DNA of 64,000 bases from Hydractinia symbiolongicarpus (GCF_029227915.1 NC_079882.1:9424001-9488000), one strand, 5' to 3'. Shown: positions 24,601 to 35,100, numbered from the stretch's first letter. A program made the numbers and translations. The notes: generated by a model not told the origin, from the sequence alone.

Positions 24601-26780
24601 CTTGTTAAAAATTATGCCATTGAACGAAAAACAAAACAAACAGAAAACAAAAAAAGCTACCTGGAATGATTTGGCCTTAGTATTGTTAAATTTTTCTCTT
24701 AGCTTGGTAGCAATTCTATCCTCAATTGGTTCAATACTTTTGCTGTATTGTGCAACAGCCGCATTCCATAGAGGTACTGTAAAAGGATTGTATTGCACAG
24801 GATTAAGACCAGCAAAAGGCTGAAATGCTTGCTCGCTATTAAGAAACTGACGTTCTGATGATGAAAGCAATTTGCTATGTTGTTCATGAATGATTCTAAT
24901 TCGAAGAATCTAGAAGAGGAATTTACAAACCGTTAATGGAAACAACAAAAAACCACGTAATAAATCATTGATATTCTGATCATATTATTTATATACTGCC
25001 CATTGGAATTATGCCCTTGATTAAGGATGCAAACACTCAAAGAATAACATATTTATGAGGTCAGGAATAAGTTGCTTTTATACTAAATTAATTTGTTTTA
25101 AAATGTAATAACCCATTCCCACTATTATGTAGAGCCTGACCAAGAAAATATATTGGATTACAAGCTTTTGATGATTACAGAAAGTTTAAATGTTTTCTGA
25201 TGATTTCTTTAAGGAGTTGGTTTGAACACAGGTGGCTTGTCTCAGCTTTAGGTAACTGGTCCAATTTTGATCCCAGATGGTCATCAGTTACCCACGCAAG
25301 AAAAAATGGCCTCAAAGTTATAACTGCAATATGCAATTGCTTTAAGATTGTTAATAAATTTTTGACATCAAATAAAACAGCAGTAATACAATGATTTTGT
25401 GAATTGCAGAAAATCGCAGAACCAGTTAAGTATTTCACACAGGTTTACTGTATCAATATAACAGATTTTACCTCTTCTAGTCTGCTACATAATTTCATTA
25501 GATTGATAGGAACGTATTTATCTCCCTTCCAAGCATGACCATGATACGTTTTCCAAAATCGCTCAGTTAATGTCTCACACACATTGTTCCATTTTTCGCA
25601 AATTTGTATACCAAATTGAAGGTTTTCTTTCACCACACTAAACTTCTCTTTCCATAATTCAATTGTAGAAATTTTCTTTTGGATATGTCTTCCTATACTA
25701 CCTCCGAATATATCAAACAAATGAGTCATTCGCTGCTGGGGATATTCTTTATGATCATCTTGCTTCCAAAGTTCATCAAAATTATCCATTGAAATATCCA
25801 CAACTTCCAATGTCTCCATTAAGTCAAGTGGATCCAAGTTAACAAAATCCTTAGCAAAATTGGCTAAAATATTAATTCATTCAAATTACATATTTTTTTT
25901 AATTAAATGAAGCTTAGTTACAAATTTGAAGTTATTAGGTTCAAGAGATTCCTATTCAACCACCTATATTGAACATAAAGTATACAAATTTCTATCTAAC
26001 AACTCTGTGGCTATAAAATTTCAAAATATTAAGTCCATAACAACCAGCTTATGATTGTGCTTTAAAAAGCAAGAAAAACCCTGTCTTAAGGGTACACCTT
26101 TACTTTATCAAAACTTTAGGAAATTTACAATTCTACTGCAAGGCTTTATGCAGGCACACTTCCGGTCAGCTAAAGAATTACTTACATCTTTCAAAAATTT
26201 CTTTAAAGGATGCTGCTCTTTCATTGCCATTATTTGCTTGATCGGTCCAATACTGAATTTCATCAGCAGGTGTCAAAATAGATATAAGATTTTCATTACC
26301 AGATTTCTGTTTGGAGTCCAAAAGATCTCCAGTCTTTCGTAAGTAACTTCCCAAACCCGATTCTAACTCACTTAACAAGTTCTGAACTTTAGGATCAATG
26401 CTTTTATTTGAAACATCACTATTTAATATCAATGGTCCAAAGATCTTTTTAATAGCATGATAGAGTGTGCTGATGGGCGAATTAAACATTGACGAAACCA
26501 GCACATTGTTATGAATATTGTCTGCTGTTACAACCTCTGGTTTTATTTTAAAAAATACAATACATTGTTCATCTGGGCTGTTAGATTGAAGCTCGTTATA
26601 TAATTGAATATTCTTTTCACTTTGACATATACTCACAAGTACCAAGATATTACCATCATCAAGGAAACCATTAATTTCTCTTACTTTATACAAACTCTGA
26701 ATACTACTGTCACTTGGTAAAATACCAAAGTAGTTGGCAACAGTAGAGAGGATAAAGTCTTTTCTTTTGTCAGTAGACAT
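664..26780 (-). CDS. DYNC2H1: Cytoplasmic dynein 2 heavy chain 1 (retrograde IFT motor), complete, 74 exons
   Basis: Motor subunit of dynein-2, which carries intraflagellar transport trains from the ciliary tip back to the base. Sequence: hand-joined exons give 12,873 nt and 4,290 aa, close to human (about 4,300 aa); all 73 junctions keep phase and no internal stop was found. The N-terminus has the dynein-2 motifs FLDDGN and [14 protein letters not shown], not those of dynein-1 or axonemal chains. Walker A motifs: AAA1 GPAGTGKT (about 1678), AAA2 GPSGSGKS (1973), AAA3 GPEGCGKE (2284) and AAA4 GRSGVGRR (2643); the last has R for the catalytic K, as I recall for human. The C-terminus ends [19 protein letters not shown], diagnostic of DYNC2H1. 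Start is the ATG at 26778-26780, stop TGA at 664-666. The last intron (823-2923) contains a whole channel gene. Exon coordinates follow in the next nine entries. Confidence 0.96.
1117..2592 (-). CDS. DEG/ENaC family cation channel subunit (HyNaC/ASIC-like), nested in the last DYNC2H1 intron
   Basis: A 491-aa, uninterrupted reading frame with the full DEG/ENaC layout: cytoplasmic HG gating motif (HGIPRI, residues 52-57), TM1 (about 66-86), post-TM1 motif FPSVTIC (110-116), a large cysteine-rich extracellular domain, pre-TM2 segment [14 protein letters not shown], selectivity-filter-like GAS (458-460), and TM2 (about 459-480) with a short basic tail. Length fits the family. These channels form trimers, conduct Na+ (sometimes Ca2+), and in cnidarians many are gated by RFamide neuropeptides; that ligand here is only inferred. 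The gene has no introns, unlike its host, and lies wholly in intron 73 of DYNC2H1 on the same strand. The first ATG was chosen; in-frame ATGs follow 9 and 15 nt downstream. Confidence 0.93.
   Translation of the reverse strand: MQQMGMASSRAKKMTRLDSVELNRIDSQSLDGEIKTVSLNSVEKNVDSLTIHGIPRIITSNSKVEKLFWLSLFLFCFCYCAYSAMRALKAHYSRDTFLHVSTKTVHEMPFPSVTICNKIKHNAKEKLLPGITVDMDTETVFSKGFVRNESSNRLGKLNFVNFDEFSIGYDKIIRNVPRACRFGYKTDCSLSYFSLTYDIPGCITFNARGNLKQIFPGSQHGVKLIVYVNHTSTQEEEVDFLDDNNDISIVVHDPKVFPNLWSKSFSVETGLHNKVAITKKRVSLKRAPFASQCVNQVDRPELKVFPGRYTTQNCLSSCSIYHCYDACGDVPDSFQRYFTYKSFPRKMKKNLTCVNHHEKTFFRKARELCDCPLSCEEVIYDTTISVSKWPTNNYKNKLRKYFKKDTSHSSSEDFFSNNFLLLSVYFEDFLYKKEVEKEKYSFDNLMGDLGGQAGLYMGASIFSVIELLMIFVLMVVTKLASFVKSFLVYRK
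3790..4085 (-). mobile_element. tRNA-derived SINE, diverged copy in DYNC2H1 intron 70
   Basis: On the minus strand it starts with a tRNA-like head. A B-box-like motif (plus strand GGTTTGAAC, about 4017-4025) lies inside it, and it ends in a TAA-rich tail near 3790. It aligns over most of its length to the better-preserved copy at 45750-46013. It occupies most of the 383-bp intron 3763-4145 and does not touch either exon. Confidence 0.6.
5704..5876. repeat. Imperfect (GAAT/TGAA)n microsatellite
   Basis: A run of about 170 bp of TGAA/GAAT-type tetranucleotides inside DYNC2H1 intron 63 (5701-5889). It produces a spurious H/S/F-rich reading frame continuing from exon 63 on the minus strand. Confidence 0.85.
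8040..9889 (-). other. DYNC2H1: DYNC2H1 exons 47-55: AAA5 and start of AAA6 (about residues 3174-3548)
   Basis: Exons: 9638-9889, 9451-9549, 9239-9362, 9079-9136, 8898-9003, 8661-8780, 8440-8574, 8207-8350, 8040-8126. Conserved blocks are [38 protein letters not shown], and LTTRNPNP with [10 protein letters not shown]. No P-loop is expected or seen in AAA5. Exon 50 is only 58 nt. Confidence 0.9.
10025..11588 (-). other. DYNC2H1: DYNC2H1 exons 41-46: stalk coiled coil and microtubule-binding domain (about residues 2883-3173)
   Basis: Exons: 11451-11588, 10808-11082, 10604-10727, 10404-10525, 10239-10325, 10025-10151. Exons 41-42 encode the heptad-rich outgoing helix. The [20 protein letters not shown] and SWVSMRRFLAKRG blocks with exons 43-44 form the globular microtubule-binding tip, and exons 44-46 the returning helix ([20 protein letters not shown]). 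Confidence 0.92.
11671..13304 (-). other. DYNC2H1: DYNC2H1 exons 37-40: AAA4 (about residues 2473-2882)
   Basis: Exons: 12902-13304, 12437-12669, 11994-12360, 11671-11897. The P-loop reads GRSGVGRRT, with arginine where other AAA modules have the catalytic lysine; I recall the same substitution in human DYNC2H1, so it is a family trait and not damage. Walker B-like [20 protein letters not shown] is in exon 39. Confidence 0.92.
13409..14566 (-). other. DYNC2H1: DYNC2H1 exons 32-36: AAA3 (about residues 2205-2472)
   Basis: Exons: 14468-14566, 14189-14349, 13863-14109, 13633-13784, 13409-13553. Walker A GPEGCGKE spans the exon 33/34 junction (final codon split 2+1). Walker B-like [17 protein letters not shown] is in exon 34. 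AAA3 is the regulatory nucleotide site in dyneins. Confidence 0.92.
14648..15617 (-). other. DYNC2H1: DYNC2H1 exons 29-31: AAA2 (about residues 1953-2204)
   Basis: Exons: 15441-15617, 15072-15367, 14648-14930. Walker A GPSGSGKS in exon 29; Walker B-like [18 protein letters not shown] and [20 protein letters not shown] in exon 30. In dyneins AAA2 binds nucleotide structurally. Confidence 0.93.
15706..17064 (-). other. DYNC2H1: DYNC2H1 exons 24-28: AAA1, the main ATPase site (about residues 1627-1952)
   Basis: Exons: 16826-17064, 16534-16716, 16208-16431, 16005-16126, 15706-15914. Walker [10 protein letters not shown] is in exon 24 and Walker [13 protein letters not shown] in exon 25, with [14 protein letters not shown] in exon 26. 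All catalytic signatures of the primary ATP-hydrolysing module are intact. Confidence 0.94.
17208..20306 (-). other. DYNC2H1: DYNC2H1 exons 14-23: linker region (about residues 1028-1627)
   Basis: Exons: 20104-20306, 19773-19928, 19572-19683, 19289-19459, 18992-19150, 18688-18911, 18482-18614, 18142-18372, 17576-17689, 17208-17502. This is the linker (DHC_N2-type) that swings across the AAA ring during the power stroke. Strong matches are [20 protein letters not shown] and [20 protein letters not shown], hallmark linker motifs of dynein heavy chains. Confidence 0.92.
20388..26780 (-). other. DYNC2H1: DYNC2H1 exons 1-13: N-terminal tail (about residues 1-1027)
   Basis: Exons: 26186-26780, 25472-25863, 24661-24909, 24491-24564, 23756-23912, 23498-23673, 23226-23421, 22883-23140, 22709-22807, 22259-22398, 20937-21287, 20614-20857, 20388-20537. 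The tail dimerises the heavy chains and binds intermediate and light intermediate chains. Conserved family stretches include [17 protein letters not shown] (exon 3) and [20 protein letters not shown] (exon 11). The introns here are the gene's largest (21288-22258, 23913-24490, 24910-25471), and the one at 24910-25471 carries an old dispersed repeat. Confidence 0.9.
25225..25345. repeat. Dispersed repeat, copy in DYNC2H1 intron 2
   Basis: Shares the blocks GATCCCAGATGGTC / CAGTTACCCAC / GGCCTCAAAGTT, in the same order and spacing, with 61262-61375 (GGTCCCAGGTGGTCC / CAGTTACCCAC / GGCCTCAAAGTT). Both are diverged copies of one interspersed family of unknown class. Confidence 0.55.
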
Positions 26781-27770
26781 GCTACATTATGCTACTTTCC
26801 ATCTAAATAGAATGTATTTACATTTTAATTCCATAGAGGATTATAGTCCTGGTAGCACCTACAGCATATACATAAGCTGTTAGCATGTTGCTAGCATGTT
26901 GTGTAAAACTATGAACCCAATAAAAAAATCTATTTAAAAACAGAAACTAGGAGCATACTGAGACTAAGTGTATAATATTCAAAATTTAATTAAGGAAATT
27001 TTCCAATACAAACACCTGTGCTAAAAAAAATTCAGAAAATGACATCGTCATTACCTTAGACAGTCATATAGTTCAAATCTTACATCATTTGGTGCCTTAC
27101 ACAGTGTACTCCATACCACTAGAATTAAATAATTCTCATACGATAATTGAAAACCAACAGCAAGTATAAAAATAACTAACATTGTAAGTCTACAAGGGTT
27201 CAATGGTGTTCGTTTAACTTAAATCTGGTTTCAATGCCCTTGATACTGTTTTAAAAGTTTGGCTTATACTTGGGTTTTTTATAAACATCGTACTTTATTG
27301 TTTTAAGAGATGTTGTTATAGAATTTTAACATTTCAAGCCTTAAATAATTCTTAGGGTATTTTTTTAAAAAAATCAACTAATTATTTAAAATTGCTAAAA
27401 AATTCTACATGTTAAACATGGTTGACCAATTGAGGTAATGGCTAATAAAAAAACAAGAAAAAATTTTGATATCACATAATCAACTATGGCACTCAAATGT
27501 AGTAAAATTCAATTTAATGGAACATTCAGGGCTTTCCCCAAAACAGTATTCTTTCAAAGAAATTATGCAAAGGTAATTCATTTTGTGTTTTCTTTAAATT
27601 GTCTGTTTTCTGCCTTTGGTATAGCTGGCCACCTTAAACAGTTAGTAATTGTACTAAAGAATGCATGAGGGGGATCATTAGCATACGTAGGAGGGGTGGT
27701 CCTGATAACATGTGTCACTTATATTAAATAAATTTAGAAAATATATACTGTTCCCTTATGACTTTCTGAA
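26781..27770. other. 5' flank of DYNC2H1, no gene seen
   Basis: AT-rich sequence upstream of the DYNC2H1 start. It presumably contains the promoter and any non-coding first exon, but I see no TATA box or other site I could defend. Confidence 0.5.
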
Positions 27771-28025
27771 GTTGGACACTACGGCATTGACGTTGTGCAG
27801 AGTTTTTGCTACTTAGGTTACATAATCAGTCAGCGTGATGGCTGTTTCAATGCTAATATGGCAAGAAAAACGACTTTTAAAGTTACTGGAAGTGTGCTAT
27901 ACGTGGAAGACCAAGAAACCAATGGAAATTGATTACTTCAAGCATACATGCTGACCTAAATGGATGTAAAACATTCAATTTGGTAAGGTTTAATCTGCAT
28001 ATTACTTTAGCTGATTCGAATTGAC
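27771..28025 (+). mobile_element. Decayed non-LTR retrotransposon (LINE) reverse-transcriptase tail
   Basis: The plus strand encodes SFCYLGYIISQRDGCFNANM, resembling the F-C-Y-L-G block near the end of LINE reverse transcriptases. After a frame change it encodes RGRPRNQW followed by a DL...NL pattern, the usual RGRPRxxW C-terminal block. The 40 or more residues normally between these blocks are missing, so it is an internally deleted fossil. Confidence 0.5.
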
Positions 28026-28759
28026 AAAAAAATCTTCATCAGGAACATTGCATAGCCCAATGATCAGAGGAAACATCTCAACACCCCTGCAGTGACGTAT
28101 CCAGTGTTTTTTTGGGACTACTGTTTTCTTATATCCAAATTTTACTTAGGTTAGTATCTTTGTGAGGCACCACTATGGTTGGTGCAGAAGGGGAAATTTT
28201 GGGTTTTGAGGTCCCTAGATTGCTCTGCGGCACTCAAAACAGCAAAATTTTGTACAATTATTACTTGAATTTTATTACATAATTTTATATATTTTTTGTT
28301 TTTAGTCTTTGTTGCTTATAAATACCTGTAAAACTTTCTTCACAAAATTAATACTTACAATATAAATACATAGGCGACACGAAGTCTATTCCTTGTAGAT
28401 TTATTTGAGAACCTGTTCAAAGTCATATTCCATATTTTTCTTCACTGTTTTACAGTAGTGATGGCTTATTAAACTCGCGAAGGGAAAAAAGAAAACTTGC
28501 ACATGTGTCATAACCTGTAACAGGTTCAGCAAACTTGCGAAGGATGAGAGAAAATTTGGATGCGTTTTGAAAAGGTTTTTGAGGCCTTAAAATGGTGGTC
28601 AATATAAAGGGTTTCTGCTAAATTTGCCAAACTTGTTTACAGGACTTTTCTCCCTTGTTTAACTGTGAAGGAAAGGGGACGTAAATGTCACGAAAGAAGC
28701 CCTAAAAACGAAGATGCAAAATTTTTATTTGACCAATTTTGAACATCGTGCACTAAATA

Positions 28760-29488
28760 CAGTACTGTGAAAAAGTTTATGAACATCGTGGTTCGTGTTT
28801 ATTTCATGTTACACACGAACCACGATAGCCCACAATGCGTATTTTTTTAACAATCATAGACATCACAATCATGTTTCGTGGGCTACACGAACAAAAAATC
28901 AAACATTACGCCGTGGTGTCCACGATAGATAACTTCTATTGTAAAACAACAAAGACAGTATTAGCTTATCAATTAAATCAAAAACCGATGGCAAAAAAAT
29001 AAATTACCACTTATAAATTATCGCTTATAAAGTTTTAAAATGCGATCTAAAAAAACATTTTTATCGCCGCTTTTCGTTTTTAAACTTTTAAAATGCGATC
29101 TTAAAAAGCATTTCTATTGGCGCAGACAAATTTAACTTTTCTAGACAAATGACATTTTCTTAAAATACAATCGCGTCCATGACGAAAAAGTATACACCAA
29201 GCCAAAACTACGAATATACTTTTTTATCTTGGTAAAACCTGAAACAAACAAATTAACTTTAATGAAAGACTTTTTTGAAAAGAAAAAAAATTCAATTATA
29301 CTGGCTATAAAAATCGTGGAGCTCGCGGAAATAATCGTGGGACACACGATCCTTCGTGGAGATAATAATATTAGAGTGGTGGCCACGATAGAATGTTTGT
29401 TATGCATAAAGACCACAATTTTATCGTGGTTCGTGTGCACCACGCTCGTTACACGAACACGATGTAAACAAACCTTTTCACAGTACTG
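28760..29488. mobile_element. TA-flanked non-autonomous TIR element (MITE-like), 729 bp
   Basis: Both ends carry CAGTACTGTGAAAA followed by an A or G and GTTT, in inverted orientation, immediately flanked by TA (28758-28759 and 29489-29490). Inside are several inverted motifs built on CACGA/TCGTG, and two copies of a roughly 51-bp unit (29030-29125) that is the reverse complement of the minisatellite unit at 51911-52371. No transposase is encoded. TA duplication suggests a Tc1/mariner or pogo-type source. Confidence 0.75.
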
Positions 29489-30768
29489 TAGAAAATAAAA
29501 ATCACAAATAGAAAATGGAACAATCACATTTTCATTTTACCACACTAATGAAGGCTTAAAACTGCTTTGATAAGGAATATCTATGTTCTCTATAGTTGTT
29601 TATAAGTACTTTGTAAGTACTATCATCTAACTTATCAGGACCAACTAGAGCAATGCAGAGAATTCAATAGAGCAATTTCACAGAAAGTCTGGAATTTTAC
29701 AGCAAGAAATAGCTTTCCTTTCATTGTTTTCTTTTTGCACTCTACCTCCTTGGACCATTCTTTTGTATAAAATTGTGATTACCTACCAGGTCCCATGGCT
29801 GTATTGATTTCGACAGGAAACCGTTCACTAGCCTACATTCACAGACGTAACGTTGGGTGAAGCTATCGTTCACTTGACTTATTATTAAATGGCCGAGTGA
29901 GTAAAGATGGTGGTAGGCTGGTTGTTTTAAAAACATTTAAATGTTACGAATGTTATCACATGTACGTCAAATCCAAGCAGTTTAATCATTTTGAAGGATC
30001 GCAAATTTGCTGACGAAAAACATACTACTTAGAGCTTATATTTGCTTAATTTACTAGTTTTTTTTTTGCATTATTTATTTTTTTGGGATAAGGATTTGGG
30101 ATCCAATACCGGTAAACTGGTAGCAAAACCTCTCTGGATACATCAGTGCCCTGGATCACTTGTTTGTAAGTTAAATCCCAGACTCTTTAGGTGATAACTC
30201 CCCAACAAAATGTGGTTAGACATGCTTATGCACAAATTAAACTTATAAACAGTATCCACAAAAGCTTATGCTCTATTCGATTTTCCATAGATGCATTCAA
30301 ACTTTTCCGCGATGAGTGGTTTGGCTCTAGCATTTGCGTAGTCGGAAAAAAGATGCTATGATTTGGTGAAGAGAGGTCTTTTCCTGTGAATATCTTTTCA
30401 CAGAAACATTTTTGAGGTTATAAACTATCATCAAGTGTATATTGATGCCTTCTGATTTATTTCAATTTATTTAAAGTCTTAAGAATGGCTTCATGTGATG
30501 AAATGGACAGATAATAATTACTTTGCTTCACTTCACTTTTTTCCTGTCACACAAATGCCAAAACACAAAGAGCTTTATTGCTTTCCAATTTACTGTGGTA
30601 CACACCTTTGAATTAGGAAATAATCTACTGAATAAATTGTTGTATTTAAGTTTACCGATGTGTATAAATGACCACTCTGAGTGCAGTGAGCTTGTACGAA
30701 GGCAAAAAAGACGTTATTCATTTTAGCCTTTATCAATTTTAGGACGTTCTCAATGGATGCTTAAAGCA
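29489..30768. other. Non-coding stretch, nothing recognised
   Basis: No frame with protein-like composition, RNA gene or clear repeat structure was found. Confidence 0.5.
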
Positions 30769-30892
30769 GGGAGAACAGGTTAAAACCCTTGCTTTAAGAA
30801 AATGAAAGCTAGATATAGCTAGCTTAACTAGGGAGAACAGGTTAAAACCCTTGCTTTAAGAAAATGAAAGCTAGATATAGCTAGCTAAACTA
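30769..30892. repeat. 62-bp tandem duplication
   Basis: Two head-to-tail copies (30769-30830, 30831-30892) beginning GGGAGAACAGGTTAAAACCC and ending in GATATAGCTAGCT; only a few bases differ near the end. The near identity suggests a recent duplication. Confidence 0.9.
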
Positions 30893-30922
30893 GATAAGTA
30901 TGAAAAAATGGGGTTGTGGAAG

Positions 30923-30952
30923 CCCCCTCTAGCCCCCCCTCCCCCCCCTCCC
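30923..30952 (-). other. G-run tract, candidate G-quadruplex
   Basis: The minus strand has four G-runs of 3, 8, 7 and 5 separated by A, A and CTAGA. This stands out in an AT-rich intergenic region. Folding is inferred from the motif only. Confidence 0.5.
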
Positions 30953-32174
30953 AGTTCTTTATATAAATATTCTTTTCTATTTTCAAAAACGGCCAAATTT
31001 TTCCAAGCATATTTTCTGGAAACTTTATCTATGACTTAAAACTGTGTTTGTGCATACTACAAACTACAAAATAATTCAAAAAACAGAAAGAAACCCGAGC
31101 TACACAAGTCCAACTCACTGAAAATTCGAACGATGCTTCGCTACGATTTATCTGCGCTGTTTGTTTGGATTTGGTAGCGTACTTTACCAAGTTGACTTTC
31201 ATCCACAACATCAAAAAGTTTGTTTACAACTCATACAAAAAATGTAATTTATTACTTTGATATCCAATTTATATGTAAGATGTATATTAACAAATGCGAT
31301 ACCTATTATCAATTCTAAACTTGAACTGTTACAGTATAACTAGCATTGCCACAACGTAAAATTTAAAAAATCTTGTTTGCTGAGCGAGCTTGGTTTCTTC
31401 TAAATACACGGAAGACTGAGAGGAATCCTCCCCCCGCGAATAAATAAATGCCCCTAAAAAGAAAGTAAACTCCACCGCCTGCATAATTCGTTTAACCTCA
31501 AAACTAGAAATGTGATTCGGCACATCAACTTTCATTCCAGTGCGTTTAACGTCTTTCCGGTGATCAATGCCAAGAAAAACACTCAAGGCGTCACGCATAT
31601 TTACGGGACGAATTTATTTGTGTGCATGCGCTGAATCACGCTCGTGAAAACTAAACTTTTTAAAAATGGTAACCATAGCTACGCCGAGCAAGGGAAAGAC
31701 AATAGATTGCAACGCTTCGTTGATTTTAAGTTTTTAAATAGTTTATAGTACGCGCGGTTTTCTACATTGAGAATTTTTCTGAAGAGGAAGGAGCGATGTA
31801 GCCGGAGGAATAAGTAAGTTATAAAAAAGTTTATTGTTTTCTCCAGTATTTGACGTGGGACTTCGTCCCCTTCCAAAACATTAAAATTGGTAGTGGGTGT
31901 AGTAAAATTGTAATATCTTTTTAACTAAAGTTTTCTGTAGGAAAGACTCTTAGATTTAGCTTATCAACACCATCCTGATGGTAAGTTTAGTAAATTAAAA
32001 ACCATTTCACTTTTTTTTGTGGTGTTTTTATTATCACAAAGTCGAAGGAAAAAGGCACCTTCCACACCACGGTGAGTCAGCCTAGCTATTCAATGAACAT
32101 CCAATAAAAATATTTACATTATATATACATGATATACACATTGTGAAGGGATGCTCTATAAACATCAGCTAGAG
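30953..32174. other. Intergenic region downstream of the RAG1-like gene
   Basis: Composition rises in GC around 31400-31640, where an 89-codon minus-strand frame exists, but it matches nothing I know. The RAG1-like mRNA probably ends in this stretch. Confidence 0.4.
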
Positions 32175-35100
32175 CTAGCTAGTAGAGAGTTTTCTCTTTT
32201 TTATTTCAGGAACCATCCCTTGTCCTACGGGGTTACATCGCAAATAATGCTCCTTTGTCATTAAAAGTAGACGATTTGTGTCCGGTTTTACTGCATGGTA
32301 TAGCCGTGCAATGCCATTGAATTCAGCATGGATGCTTTCTGCACCTTGTTCTCCATAGAACCCTAAACCTGTACCCCAAGCAGAAACAAAGTTTACGGCA
32401 TGATCCTCAAGTAGATGTAACTTTGGAGTGATCGATTGAAGGGGAAATATATCTCGAAGAAACACCATCAGTTCTTTTACATTTAGTTCTAAAACAAATG
32501 TTTACATGTTATGGCTTTTATATATGTGTGTAATTTGTGCAAAAATGTGACCAATTATTAGTGTTTATATAATATACCTACCAAAGTTTTCAATTTTGTC
32601 TTGGTTCATAACTTCACGTGTATTTAATGTTTTGTGACATTTCGAATAATGTAAAAACAGCTGTTTAAAGTTTTCAGCATGTAAAATAGCATCTGCATGT
32701 ATGTCTGATCCATTGTATCCAAGTTTAGTGACAGTGATTGGAAGTATATTGCACATTTGGATAAAGTTGTTAGGCTAAATATCAAATGTTGTTGATTACA
32801 GTTTCTGTTAATGCACTTTTTTAATAATAAGCAAATATTATTAATTACTATTCAAGCCCTAGTTCGTTAATGGTAAGTTGCTTATTAAAAAATATATAAT
32901 ATAGAACATTATTTTTTCACCTCAAGCATTTTATTTACATGATTTCCAATAAAGCTACCACCATAATAAGCTTGGCGTTTAATGTTGAGCTTGTTGAGGA
33001 TAGCATCAACTGCTTGCACACAAGGACCATCAGTTTTTTTAAAATTGTTTGCTTCTTTTAACTCCTCAATACGGTTGGTCTAAAATATTGAATTAAATTG
33101 AGAATATTTTTTTGCATTTGTTTTGAAAAAATTTGTCTTCAAATTTAATATTTATACCTTTTCAATCTTTTTTGCTTCAAAGTGTTCAATTCTTAGTTGG
33201 TACATGTTTTTAATTTTATCCTCATTGTTTGGGTCTCGCATTACAGCTGCAATGATGGTGTCATTAATCAATTGGATCTTTTCATCACAGTCTTCAATAT
33301 TTTTTTCTAACAAGTCTATTTCTGATGTTAAAGCAATAAACTTGTTAAATTCCTCTTCTTGGGTTTTCTGATTAGCGTTTGCCATCTTGGTTGCTAACGC
33401 GATGTCCACACTGTGGCATTTATCTTCAAACATTGTAAAAAATTTTAAAAAACATCCCAAGGAAATGTGTAGTCCAGGTAAAGATGCCTAAAATTGAGTA
33501 ATAAAACTTGACTGATTAAATATTACTTTATTATCACTAATATATATAACTATGACTAAAATGTATTTTAAAACAATAGTTTTGGAGGCAACAGTGATCA
33601 AAAATATACATACAGTATAGTATAGCATGAATTTTACTTACCTGGTCAATTGGAATGTTAAAAAGTGGGTCATCAATTACATTGTAGTTGAATTTTGCAT
33701 TCTTCAAATTGCCACCAGAGTCTCTAAATTTTGCTAAATTCTCCTTCAAAGTTTCCAGGGTTCTTACAGGAAATTTTCCACGCATATCCACAGGTTTCTG
33801 TATTTCTTCTTTTGTTGCTATGCAATACAAACATGGGTGTCTCCCTGAATATTTTAAATGAAAATAAAATAAAATGTGATTTTTTATTTTGACTAATACA
33901 TTTTATATTTTGTACTTTTTTTATATTTTGTACTATTTTTACATACCGTTAGCTCCGGTTATGCCATATGCACTGCTTAAAAATTCGTAATCACCCGAAA
34001 GAAATACTCTTACTCTCTGGTCACTAAATGTAGAATATAGGTATAAATTTTAAACATAGAAGTGTTAACTCTAACAAAAATGTGATAAATACCAACCCAA
34101 ATTTGCTGGACTGTAGTCTATCAATTTGTTCTGTAAATCGACTTGTCCCAATTTTCAAATTTGATCTTCTATCCTTGGCCTCAAAGATACTGAAGACCAC
34201 AGTGTTTGACTATAAAAATCATAGGAAAATAATGTTTTTTTTCTAAAAGGTAGTAAAAGTTATCTAGGACTTTCTTTTACCTTGCTGTTTGGATTCTTTG
34301 TGTTACATATTTGAAATGAAAGCTTGAATGAACCACCGCCATGATCTCCTCCTATTTTTACATGTATTTCATTATTCATGAAGGGGTAATCAGTTAATAG
34401 TCCATTCCTAAATAGAAGTAGAATTGCATCTGTCTTAAATTTTTATTTTTATTTATTTTTTAAGTTTTTTTTAACTATATGTATCTTTTTCCTAAGAGTA
34501 AGTAAACACAAAAACCTACTGTCTTAGACAGTGAAACATTGTTTTGACTTGGGATTCCAGGCTTTCAACATAAACCCATGCTGCACTTCTTATTTCAAAT
34601 TTGCCTTTGTGCCCTTTAACTTCGAATGAGAATGGAGCTAGTTCTGAACGCAATTGATCACCAGTCCATTCCGTAGCCACTTTTCTTTGTTTTCTCTGTG
34701 ATGGTATGGATATGTTAAAGGTTGATAACCATCTATATGCAGAATATTATTATTTTTTTAAATGTGCATACTATATACCTTAGGAAAATAAAGTTTGCAG
34801 TTTTCTTTTTTGGTAAGAATTTAATTTGACAGATGCTAAATAAAATAAATTTGATGAGCACTAATCCACCAACACTGCTGACACACTTTCTTTCCTTAAG
34901 GTATTAATTTTGCATAAATGCTATTATGATAAATATATAAACAGGTAGATGTATAACACCTTTTTCATAAGAATCATACTTTTCATTTGAGTCTCATGAT
35001 TTTAAAAGTCTTATTTAAAAAGGTGTAACATGTCTATTCTGTCTTTTTTGTGAATTTTCATATATATAATTATTTATGTATTAGTACTCAATTTTCAGCC

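Noticed and set aside
29141-29527. Overlapping frames of about 90-130 codons on both strands
   Set aside because: They lie across a non-autonomous inverted-repeat element and reflect its palindromic structure; no domain visible.
31329-31598. 89-codon minus-strand frame with hydrophobic segments
   Set aside because: Composition is protein-like but there is no recognisable domain, partner exon or splice evidence.
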